Part shown: positions 1-5,853 of the stretch, in pieces
Position numbering within the stretch: the first letter of the stretch is position 1
How the letters are laid out: the number at the start of each line of letters is the position of its first letter
DNA from: DAOTUL01 sp034437435
GTDB taxonomy: Bacteria > Chloroflexota > Anaerolineae > Aggregatilineales > Phototrophicaceae
Direction of reading: 5' to 3'
Assembly: GCA_964417785.1 (NCBI GenBank)
Contig: CAYQJO010000212.1
Coordinates: 1-7,356, forward strand
DNA length: 7,356 bases
Translations under genes and position numbers: made by a program
Notes under the pieces: generated by a model
Databases searched by the model: none
Told to the model about the DNA's origin: nothing
The model's input: the letters and a program-made list of their open reading frames with translations, nothing else

Positions 1-416
1 GTGATGATACCTGCCAGCAGGCCGACCCAGGCCCGCCGCGACACCCACCAGCCAAATCCGGTGATGGCGGCGACGGCCAGCAGATTGCCCAGGGCGCTCA
101 AGCCGATGGCGATATGAACCTGTCCATCAACGTCCGGGTCGGTCAGCGCGAAGACACCGCCCAGCGTCAACACCCACAACGGACTGGTGGCTCCTGGTGT
201 GACCACGCCATCGTTGTAGGCCAGACCATTACCCTGTGCGATATTGTGGGCAAAGCGGACATGAATCCAGGTATCGTCCAGAAGAGCGCCGATATAGCCG
301 TCGTTTTGCTCTGCGGTGAAGCGCAGCACCAGTCCCAGATACACACTGGCGACCAGAAGCGGCACCAGTAGAACAATCAACGTGTGGGTTTTGTTTCCAC
401 GAAGGATGTCGAACAT
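1..416 (-). CDS. GT-C family membrane glycosyltransferase-like protein, N-terminal part (3' end outside window)
   Basis: Reading the minus strand from an ATG at 416-414 gives 138 codons that stay open to the window edge, so only the N-terminus is seen. The protein starts with a short cytoplasmic stretch, a membrane segment at about residues 12-32, then an outer loop with the acidic pair D47-D48 in the motif DDTWIHVRFAHNIAQGNGL. A second motif reads TPGATSPLW, and more hydrophobic segments follow from about residue 100. A 'DDxx..R.A.N...G.GL.Y..G....G.TSPLW' pattern right after the first helix is typical of bacterial GT-C polyprenyl-phosphate-sugar glycosyltransferases (PMT/ArnT-like), in which acidic residues of the first outer loop are catalytic. 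An SD-like GAGGGA lies about 8 bases before the ATG. By inference it glycosylates envelope lipids or polymers; the substrate cannot be told. The family call is by motif only. Confidence 0.75.
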   Translation of the reverse strand, partial: MFDILRGNKTHTLIVLLVPLLVASVYLGLVLRFTAEQNDGYIGALLDDTWIHVRFAHNIAQGNGLAYNDGVVTPGATSPLWVLTLGGVFALTDPDVDGQVHIAIGLSALGNLLAVAAITGFGWWVSRRAWVGLLAGII

Positions 417-421
417 CTAAC

Positions 422-441
422 CTGTCCCTCTTTCAGGACAG
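422..441 (-). promoter_or_regulatory. Small inverted repeat overlapping the ribosome binding site of the GT-C gene
   Basis: CTGTCC at 422-427 and GGACAG at 436-441 are perfect 6-base inverted arms around an 8-base loop. On the minus strand the hairpin would lie in the leader of the GT-C gene, and its 3' arm covers part of the SD-like GAGGGA. It could modulate translation or be an operator half-site pair. It is short enough to be chance. Confidence 0.25.
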
Positions 442-444
442 ACG

Positions 445-473
445 ATGATAGACGAATCATGGGGTGTAAACAA
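445..473 (-). promoter_or_regulatory. Possible sigma70-type promoter for the GT-C gene
   Basis: On the minus strand TTGTTT (473-468) and TATCAT (450-445) are separated by exactly 17 bases. They match the -35 and -10 consensus at 3 of 6 and 5 of 6 positions. A start of transcription near 438 would give a leader of about 20 bases before the ATG at 416. The element lies just after the 3' end of the tRNA-Sec gene. The -10 region is part of a 10-base word repeated upstream of the DUF427 gene. Confidence 0.4.
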
Positions 474-475
474 GA

Positions 476-570
476 CGGGAGTGGATGGGAGTCGAACCCA
501 CCGCAGCCTGCTGGTGCAACCTGCCACCGATTTTGAAGACCGGGGCATCCACCGGGATACAGCCACCCCC
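476..570 (-). tRNA. selC: tRNA-Sec, anticodon UCA
   Basis: The minus strand folds into a complete selenocysteine tRNA. The acceptor stem is 8 bp (570-563 with 484-477, one G-U) with discriminator G at 476. The D stem is 6 bp with a 4-base loop (GTATCC, CGGT, GGATGC; 560-545), a hallmark of tRNA-Sec. The anticodon loop is CTTCAAA (538-532) with anticodon TCA at 536-534 on a 5-bp stem. The long variable arm has 8 of 9 pairs and an ACCA loop (524-503). The T stem is 5 bp with loop TTCGACT (496-490). The 8+5 acceptor/T stack is the bacterial tRNA-Sec arrangement. CCA is not encoded, so it must be added. The product is charged with serine, converted to Sec-tRNA by SelA and delivered to UGA by SelB; neither gene is in the window. 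No terminator is obvious downstream. Confidence 0.96.
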
Positions 571-581
571 TGGTACGACGT

Positions 582-610
582 AGGATAGCGGAACGCTGAA
601 CAATTGTCTA
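582..610 (-). promoter_or_regulatory. Probable promoter of tRNA-Sec
   Basis: On the minus strand TAGACA (610-605; 5 of 6 to TTGACA) and TATCCT (587-582; 4 of 6 to TATAAT) are 17 bases apart. The -10 ends 11 bases before the first base of the tRNA at 570, so transcription would start a few bases upstream of it. The element sits in the short gap between the DUF427 stop codon and the tRNA, so the tRNA need not rely on readthrough from DUF427. Confidence 0.55.
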
Positions 611-614
611 CGGG

Positions 615-899
615 TTAGTTTTCAACCCTCACTTTTGAGTAGAAGGCGATGTGGTTGGCGATCTGGTCGGCTGCTGGCCTGGGACTTTTGTAGGTCCAGG
701 CTACATTTTCAACCTGCTCACCGTTCACTGCTACCGTGTAGTAACTGGCATCTCCCTTCCAGGGGCAGGTACTCCGGCGGTCAGTCGGGGTGAAGTATTC
801 CATCTTAACCGACTCGGGTGGGAAGTAGTGGTTGCCTTCCACCATTTTGGTGTTATCACTCTCTGCGATAACTACACCGTTGAATATCGCACGCGCCAT
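615..899 (-). CDS. DUF427 domain protein (PF04248), full length
   Basis: This 94-residue protein consists almost entirely of one DUF427 domain. Family signatures visible in order are NGVVIAES (7-14), EGNHYFPPES (21-30), CPWKG (45-49), the following YY (53-54), AW (67-68) with P73, and a C-terminal IAFY (84-87). The length suits single-domain members. DUF427 proteins are small soluble beta-rich proteins of unknown biochemical role; Pfam's old transferase-like label is not experimental. The start is supported by AGGAG 8 bases before the ATG. No signal peptide or membrane segment is seen. It stands as a single gene, followed downstream by tRNA-Sec with its own promoter and divergent from the permease operon; no functional link to either can be inferred. 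Confidence 0.93.
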   Translation of the reverse strand: MARAIFNGVVIAESDNTKMVEGNHYFPPESVKMEYFTPTDRRSTCPWKGDASYYTVAVNGEQVENVAWTYKSPRPAADQIANHIAFYSKVRVEN

Positions 900-1025
900 G
901 ACAAAAACTCCTGAATATAATCAAAACTCTACAATGATAGACGTGTTTTTTTGCACAACCTTACCTGTTGCTTTGCCGATGCGCCGTTGTTAAACTCATC
1001 GCAATCTTCCTTTAAGGTGTTGGAT

Positions 1026-2060
1026 ATGTTTAGATACCTGCTCCGGCGGCTGCTTCAAGCCATCCCAACCATCTTCGGCATCACCCTGATCTCGTTCTTG
1101 ATGATGCTGGCCGCGCCCGGTGATCCCATCACCCTGATTACCTTCAATCCCGACTCGACGCCAGAGGCGACCGAGATTCTGCGCCGTCAGCTTGGTCTCG
1201 ATCAACCCCCACTGGTCCAGTATGCCTACTGGCTGATCGGCAACGATTACGTTCACATCGACGTGGACGGTGATGGCGAAGGCGACATCTACGGTCGGCG
1301 CGAGGGGCTGCTGCGTGGTGATCTGGGCGACTCACTGCAACATAAACGCCCGGTCATGGACCTGATCTCTGAGCGTGTTCCGGCCACACTGCAATTGACG
1401 TTGACGGCGCTGGTTATGGGCTACGCCATCGGTATCCCGCTGGGTGTGCTGGCCGCGGTCAACCATCGCAGCCTGATCGATCAGGTGACCCGCTTTTTGT
1501 CGGTTATCGGCAATGCCGTACCGAGTTTCTGGCTGGGTCTCATCATGATTATTGTGTTCGCCGTCCAGCTTGACTGGCTGCCGATTGGCGGTATGCGTGA
1601 TATTACCCGCATAGGCAACCAGACCATTCTCGATACCTTTCCCTACATGATTATGCCGGTCACGGTCCTGGCACTGGGAATTGTGGCGACGATTTCACGC
1701 TATACCCGTGCTGAGGTGTTGGAAGTGCTGGAACAGGATTACATCCGCACGGCTCGCTCGAAAGGACTCACCAACCGCGCCGTATTATGGCGGCACACGA
1801 TCCGCAACGCTTTGATCCCGGTTGCCACGCTGCTCGGTCCGGCGTTGGGCGGCCTCCTGGGCGGAGCGGTCATCATCGAGCAGGTTTTCAGTTGGCCGGG
1901 ATTAGGTCGTCTCGTGGTCAATGCGGTGTTCCAGCGCGATTATCCGCTGGTGATGGGGTCGGTTGTCATCGGGGCGACTCTGTATCTGGCCGGTGTCCTG
2001 CTGTCGGACCTGCTGTATGCCTGGATCGACCCCAGAGTACGTTTTGACGGAGGAGAGTAA
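1026..2060 (+). CDS. Peptide/nickel-type ABC transporter permease, DppB/OppB family
   Basis: This is an inner-membrane channel subunit of a class-C ABC importer (peptides, nickel or related solutes), 344 residues, the normal family length. It opens with the classic MFRYLLRRLLQAIPTIFGIT start and first helix. Later come RVPATLQLTL (118-127), AVPSFWLGL (164-172), the cytoplasmic ATPase-coupling EAA loop at about 233-264 (QDYIRTARSKGL, then HTIRNALIP) and the C-terminal EQVFSWPGLG (285-294). The start is set at 1026 because AAGGTG precedes it and the family begins here; the frame is open upstream to 951, but those residues do not fit. The first outer loop carries an odd insert with calcium-loop spacing, D79-x-D81-x-D83-G-x-x-D87. 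The second permease follows after 2 bases. No binding protein or ATPase gene adjoins, so the substrate is unknown. Confidence 0.93.
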   Translation: MFRYLLRRLLQAIPTIFGITLISFLMMLAAPGDPITLITFNPDSTPEATEILRRQLGLDQPPLVQYAYWLIGNDYVHIDVDGDGEGDIYGRREGLLRGDLGDSLQHKRPVMDLISERVPATLQLTLTALVMGYAIGIPLGVLAAVNHRSLIDQVTRFLSVIGNAVPSFWLGLIMIIVFAVQLDWLPIGGMRDITRIGNQTILDTFPYMIMPVTVLALGIVATISRYTRAEVLEVLEQDYIRTARSKGLTNRAVLWRHTIRNALIPVATLLGPALGGLLGGAVIIEQVFSWPGLGRLVVNAVFQRDYPLVMGSVVIGATLYLAGVLLSDLLYAWIDPRVRFDGGE

Positions 2061-2062
2061 TC

Positions 2063-2977
2063 GTGGTGGCAACCAGTGAAGTCAAATCGAATGAAGTTAT
2101 TCAGATGGCAGCGGCCCATCCGTCGCGCTCGTTCTGGCGCGATGCCCTGCGCCACTTCCTGCGCGACCGGTTGAGCCTGATTGCGCTGTTCATCCTCTTT
2201 ATACTGACGGTCATCTGTTTTGCCGGCCCGATTATCGTGGAAGATGTATTGGGTGTGAATGTGAACCGGACCAGCATCCTGGATCGCTACCAACCGCCGA
2301 GTGACGCACATCCGCTGGGAACCGATCAGCTTGGGCGTGACCAGTTGATCCGCCTGCTCTATGGTGGGCGAATTTCGCTCTCGGTCGCCTATGCTGCCAG
2401 TTTGGCCTCCATCACCATCGGTGTGTTCTTCGGCATGCTCGCCGGTTACTTCGGTGGCGTCATTGACGACATCATCCTGTGGGCCATCAACACCCTGGAC
2501 TCGATCCCGGCAATTTTCCTGCTCTTGATCGCTTCGACCATCTGGTCACCGTCGCCCGAAGTGCTGATTATGATCCTGGCGTTTCTTGGCTGGTCGCCAA
2601 CCTGCCGCCTGATTCGTGGACAGGTCCTCAGTTTAAAGCAGCGCGATTTCGTGCTGGCAGCTCGTGCTCTGGGGTCCAACAGCGCCCGGATGATGACCCG
2701 CCACATTTTCCCCAACACATTGTCAGTGGTCATCATCGCGCTGACGGTGCAGGCCGGTGTGTTGATCCTGGTCGAATCCGGGTTGAGTTTCCTGGGTCTG
2801 GGTGTGCGTCCGCCCACGCCGACCTGGGGCAACATGCTGACCGACTCACGCTCGTATTTCGTCCAGGGAACCCATTTGGTGGTGTGGCCCGGCGCATTGA
2901 TTACGCTGACGGTGCTGTGTTTCTATCTCGTTGGCGATGGCCTGCGCGATGCCTTCGACCCTAAAAAACGGAGATAA
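2063..2977 (+). CDS. Peptide/nickel-type ABC transporter permease, DppC/OppC family
   Basis: This is the partner permease of the preceding gene, 304 residues. Visible DppC signatures are: a cytoplasmic N-terminus with FWRDALRHFLRDRLSLIAL (24-42) leading into helix 1; HPLGTDQLGRDQLIRLLYGG (83-102); SLSVAYAAS (105-113); an EAA loop at about 194-219 (RDFVLAARALGS, then HIFPNTL); ESGLSFLGLGVRPPTPTWG (238-256); and the terminal GDGLRDAFDP (291-300). It starts with GTG (two GTG codons in tandem, 2063 and 2066). The SD is the GGAGGAGAG at the end of the upstream gene, so translation is probably coupled. Together the two would form the heterodimeric membrane channel of an importer whose ATPases and lipoprotein receptor must be encoded elsewhere. 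Confidence 0.94.
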   Translation: MVATSEVKSNEVIQMAAAHPSRSFWRDALRHFLRDRLSLIALFILFILTVICFAGPIIVEDVLGVNVNRTSILDRYQPPSDAHPLGTDQLGRDQLIRLLYGGRISLSVAYAASLASITIGVFFGMLAGYFGGVIDDIILWAINTLDSIPAIFLLLIASTIWSPSPEVLIMILAFLGWSPTCRLIRGQVLSLKQRDFVLAARALGSNSARMMTRHIFPNTLSVVIIALTVQAGVLILVESGLSFLGLGVRPPTPTWGNMLTDSRSYFVQGTHLVVWPGALITLTVLCFYLVGDGLRDAFDPKKRR

Positions 2978-2983
2978 CCGCTG

Positions 2984-3548
2984 ATGCGTTTGCAAAGTCT
3001 GGTGTTATTCGCTGCGCTCGCCGCTGTTCTTATCGCTGTGATGGCCCTCATGGACGAGGACCCGGCGGCGGTTGAACTGGCGAATGTATACGATCAGAGT
3101 CCGACCGCCTTCACATTTCGCTATCCGGTGGACTGGTTCTACCAGATACCGGGGCGCAATCTGCTGGTAACGGCCTCGCGTGAGATTTTTTAGCGGTTTG
3201 CCTGGGCCGAGTTTCTTGCTCGAACGCGATGAACTGCTGCTGGTCACCGGTAGCGCTGAGGCGGCGCTGGCGACCTATCTGGAAAGGGGACCGCTGCGCC
3301 CCAACCGCAACTGGACTCTGGTTCAGGATATGGAGCCGGTTGAAGTCAACGGGCGACCGGCGGTACGTGTGTTGCTGGAAGGCAGCGAATTCGCCGATTA
3401 TCCCAATCAGCAGCGCCTGCAAATCACCGCCACACAGGCCGATAACGGCGTGGTGTATTTCCTGGTGATGAGTGCGCCGCTGGATACCTGGTACCAGCAC
3501 CAACCGACCTTCGCCGCTATCCTGGACAGCCTGGAAATCGTTGAGTAG
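2984..3548 (+). CDS. Membrane-anchored PsbP/LpqN-like protein, interrupted by a +1 frameshift at 3186-3193
   Basis: The first frame (2984-3193) encodes 69 residues: an N-terminal hydrophobic anchor or signal (about 4-23), an acidic linker (MDEDPAAVE) and AFTFRYPVDWFY. It ends at TAG straight after six T. The next frame carries on as SGLPGPSFLLERDELLLVTG and ends with AAILDSLEIVE at 3548. Joined by a +1 shift at the T run, the two give one 187-residue protein. A start 'FTFRYPxxW' and an end 'ILDSLEI' are the usual borders of PsbP/LpqN/DcrB-like small extracytoplasmic domains; the name is tentative. It lies 6 bases after the permease, with GGAG before the ATG, so it is very likely co-transcribed. 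Explanations are programmed +1 shifting, polymerase slippage, a base-call error or a recent mutation. The downstream GTG at 3180 lacks a good SD, so a separate gene is unlikely. Confidence 0.72.
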
Positions 3549-3560
3549 GGGAAAAGGAAA

Positions 3561-3580
3561 ACGCCGGGTTGGGCCGGCGT
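3561..3580 (-). terminator. Rho-independent terminator of the thioredoxin-VKOR gene
   Basis: ACGCCGG (3561-3567) and CCGGCGT (3574-3580) form a 7-bp GC-rich hairpin with a 6-base loop. On the minus strand it is followed at once by a T-rich tract (TTTCCTTTTCC), as expected for termination of the gene ending at 3612. On the plus strand the tail is only CTTCGTC, so it would be weak for the permease operon. A second hairpin with the same ACGCCG/CGGCGT arms and a TTTT loop lies at 3614-3629, over the end of the minus-strand gene. Confidence 0.6.
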
Positions 3581-3611
3581 CTTCGTCATAAGGAGGAGTT
3601 GAAGCGTGAAA

Positions 3612-4814
3612 CTACGCCGTTTTCGGCGTGGAGTTCTCAGAAAGTTGTTGGACCGCGTTCCAGCCCACCGGCGCGACCAGCCACAGCAGCACCAGCATGG
3701 TCATGGCGGAGGTCAGGCACCAGGCGCAGGTCGCGCCGATGACAAACGGCTCCAGAAACGTCAGGTAGGCGGAAAAGACCACACCAAACAGCGCCATCAC
3801 GAACAGACCGGCACGCGCCGCCGCGATGAGCAGATCGTTACGGCTAAAACGGGCGACGGCCCAGGCCCCCAGGATGAGGACATATCCGATTATCCCCAGC
3901 ACCCCGATGGGCAAAATCCCAAACAGTCGGGCGTATTCGCTGTTCTGAACCTCGTTGCAATTGCCTACGACACCACAGACGGCTTCCGTCTCGCTGACTT
4001 CGACCTGTGCCAGATACAGCGCAACCGCCAGCCCGGCAGCCGCCACCAGCGGGATAGCCAGATCGAGATTGCGTGTGCGCACCAGGATGAAGACCACAAA
4101 ACCGAGCAAGAGCAGCGACGCCCACGAGAGTAGCAGTGCCAGAGTGTCTTCACCGCTGTTGATCGCCAGGGAAAACGCCAGCGCCGCGCTGACGATTGTG
4201 GCGGCAATAGCGATGTCGCCGGTAAGTCTCTGATCCTGCAACAGGCCGCTGTGACTGAACAGAAAGACGCCAGCAAAACTCCCGACCAGGCCGATCAATA
4301 CGGCAATCGCCATCATATTCGCAGTCGGATCAGCCGCCAGCCGGTCGGCCAGGGTGGCTTTGCTCACCGTGCGTTCGACAGCACCGCCGCTGGCCGCCAT
4401 CTCAGCGTTGAACACCTCGCGCAGCACCGGGACTGGCGGCAAATCAATCCCCCCTGCCGCCAGTCCATCACGGATCAGTCCCGGTCCTTGCGCGGGTATC
4501 TCACCAGCGCCTCGGAGCAGCGTCTCCCCGATAGCCATCACCGGCACCCCTCTACAGTATTCCCCCTGTAGCTGAACACAGGCCGCATCAAACAGATAGC
4601 CGCCGTCCTGCGTCGCCACATTGACGTACAGCGGTTGGATCGCATCACCAAACTCGTCCTCCCATTCCGGGATGACGTTTTGCATCACGTCGTGGCAGTG
4701 TGGGCAGGTGGGTGAGTAGAATAACACTGCATAGACGACGGATTCGGTTTGTCCAAGTACCGGAATCACCAACAGAAACAAACTGAGGAGTAGTAATAAA
4801 CGTCTGACAACCAT
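3612..4814 (-). CDS. Exported thioredoxin-like / vitamin K epoxide reductase (VKOR) fusion, probable disulfide-forming enzyme
   Basis: This is a 400-residue membrane protein. It has an N-terminal signal or anchor (about 4-21). A thioredoxin-like domain follows (about 25-125) with CPHC at 37-40, a GVP loop at 89-91 that fits the cis-proline position, and extra cysteines C79 and C87. After a linker come membrane helices from about 167 and a C-terminal VKOR domain (about 255-390) with loop cysteines C280 and C286, a conserved VQNSEYARLFGILPIGVLG, and the active-site CAWC (363-366). VKOR proteins pass electrons from thiol oxidation to quinone, and the fused thioredoxin domain normally oxidises exported proteins. 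All expected cysteines are present. The usual bacterial fusion is VKOR first, thioredoxin last; here the order is reversed. Start: ATG at 4814 has GAGG 6 bases upstream; the in-frame TTG at 4832 has no SD. It is transcribed alone. Confidence 0.9.
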   Translation of the reverse strand: MVVRRLLLLLSLFLLVIPVLGQTESVVYAVLFYSPTCPHCHDVMQNVIPEWEDEFGDAIQPLYVNVATQDGGYLFDAACVQLQGEYCRGVPVMAIGETLLRGAGEIPAQGPGLIRDGLAAGGIDLPPVPVLREVFNAEMAASGGAVERTVSKATLADRLAADPTANMMAIAVLIGLVGSFAGVFLFSHSGLLQDQRLTGDIAIAATIVSAALAFSLAINSGEDTLALLLSWASLLLLGFVVFILVRTRNLDLAIPLVAAAGLAVALYLAQVEVSETEAVCGVVGNCNEVQNSEYARLFGILPIGVLGIIGYVLILGAWAVARFSRNDLLIAAARAGLFVMALFGVVFSAYLTFLEPFVIGATCAWCLTSAMTMLVLLWLVAPVGWNAVQQLSENSTPKTA

Positions 4815-4857
4815 TGAATACCTCACTACCAAACATTCACATCCTTATTTATTGCTC

Positions 4858-4886
4858 ATTGTAGCTGAATTTCCAAGTGAGATAAA
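4858..4886 (-). promoter_or_regulatory. Possible promoter of the thioredoxin-VKOR gene
   Basis: In the AT-rich divergent gap (4815-5007) the minus strand has TACAAT (4863-4858; 5 of 6 to the -10 consensus) with TTTATC (4886-4881; 3 of 6 to the -35) 17 bases upstream. It would give a leader of about 35-40 bases. The rest of the gap, including the side facing the gene at 5008, shows no clear promoter. Confidence 0.3.
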
Positions 4887-5007
4887 TCATCAATTCAGTC
4901 TGAGCGATGGGAATAATGTCACAGACACAAATCAAGCCATATTCTATCAACTTACCAACGTAATCCTGTAGTATCATGAATGTAACATGGTTTAATTCGG
5001 GGGATTT

Positions 5008-5853
5008 ATGGGCGACGCCGCCATAAAACACACACGGCGCGTGCTGCGTCAGGTAAGTACACATCTGACCGAGGCCAACCGCCGGCTCGGAGCGATGCAG
5101 GAATCGTGGGGACTGGTGGATGTCATGTATCACCCGGAAAAGAACCTGCCGCACCTGAACTACGTAGCTCCGCGCCAGAAAACCGCCTGGATTCCCGCAG
5201 CCGAGATCGAAAAAGGTCTGGATGTGCTGCGCCAGCGGGAGCGCCTTCCTCGCGTGCATTACATCGAAGGCCTGTTCCCGCCGCTGTTTGCGCGGTCGCT
5301 GCTGGAACTGGGCCTGACGGTAGAGCGTGATGTGCCGATTATGACCCGTGCCATCACAGATGAGGTCGCATACCGGCTGCCCGATCACACCCGCATTGAA
5401 GAGGCCAGCACCCACGAGGGCATTGCTTTGTGGTGGTATGTCTGGCGCAACGCCTATTTTGATGTCGTCACACGCGGTGCCGAGCCGGTTGCTATCGGTG
5501 AGACCATGCGTGAAATCACCCTCAACCGCCAGACCGACCTGATTCTCTACCAGCACAATTTCCCCATTGGTGTCGCTCGGCTGACGTTCCACAACGAAAC
5601 GGCCCACATCGCTGCGCTGGCGATCATGAAAGAAGTCCGTGTCCCCGCGCTGGTCCGCAGTCTTTACGAAGCGACACTGCATACCGCCCACCGCCGCGAG
5701 TGCAGCCTGGTGTTTATCTCCGGTGCCGCCGAGATGGACCGTCACTTATGCCGTGAGCTTGGCTTTGTCGATATGGGCAGTCTGGTTTGCTATGCGGCCA
5801 CCCGTAAGGAAAATAACGATGAGCGCCAGTCTTCTCTATTTATCGTCAACTGA
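5008..5853 (+). CDS. GNAT-fold acetyltransferase-like protein, probably degenerate tandem GNAT
   Basis: This 281-residue soluble protein has no signal or membrane segment. The C-terminal half resembles a GNAT N-acetyltransferase: a strand pair FPIGVARLTF/TAHIAALAIM (185-207), a helix VPALVRSLYEATLHTAHRR (212-230), a strand CSLVFIS and the motif RELGF (249-253), the usual end of GNAT motif B. The acetyl-CoA pyrophosphate loop (Q/R-x-x-G-x-G/A) is not intact where it should precede that helix. The N-terminal half has a similar ending, VHYIEGLFPPLFARSLLELGLTVERDVPIM (83-112), suggesting a second GNAT-like unit. The start at 5008 is the only one possible, since an in-frame TAA lies at 4993; the SD is weak (GGGGGA). 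The next gene overlaps its last 35 bases. Catalytic activity and substrate are unknown. Confidence 0.7.
   Translation: MGDAAIKHTRRVLRQVSTHLTEANRRLGAMQESWGLVDVMYHPEKNLPHLNYVAPRQKTAWIPAAEIEKGLDVLRQRERLPRVHYIEGLFPPLFARSLLELGLTVERDVPIMTRAITDEVAYRLPDHTRIEEASTHEGIALWWYVWRNAYFDVVTRGAEPVAIGETMREITLNRQTDLILYQHNFPIGVARLTFHNETAHIAALAIMKEVRVPALVRSLYEATLHTAHRRECSLVFISGAAEMDRHLCRELGFVDMGSLVCYAATRKENNDERQSSLFIVN

Noticed and set aside
951..1025. 25-residue N-terminal extension of the DppB-like permease
   Set aside because: The family starts at MFRYLLRR and an SD-like AAGGTG precedes the ATG at 1026. The upstream residues show no homology.
900..1025. TATAAT at 916-921 and TACAAT at 930-935 as plus-strand promoters of the permease operon
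   Set aside because: Neither has a -35-like sequence at 16-18 bases. They may be chance words in an AT-rich gap.
3180..3548. Second half of the frameshifted gene as an independent gene starting at GTG 3180
   Set aside because: There is no SD and no signal sequence, and its sequence continues the domain begun in the other frame.
3606..4133. Plus-strand frame of 175 codons with a strong SD
   Set aside because: It is antisense to the well-supported VKOR fusion and is low complexity (Gln, His, Arg, Gly). Only the SD is of interest and is reported as a finding.
4849..5745. Open minus-strand frame of 298 codons
   Set aside because: It lies almost wholly antisense to the GNAT-like gene, shows no domain and has no convincing SD; its composition is that of a shadow frame.
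5639..5818. Upstream extension of the unknown gene
   Set aside because: It would overlap the GNAT-like gene by over 200 bases and translates to shadow sequence; the ATG at 5819 has an SD-like AAGGAAA.
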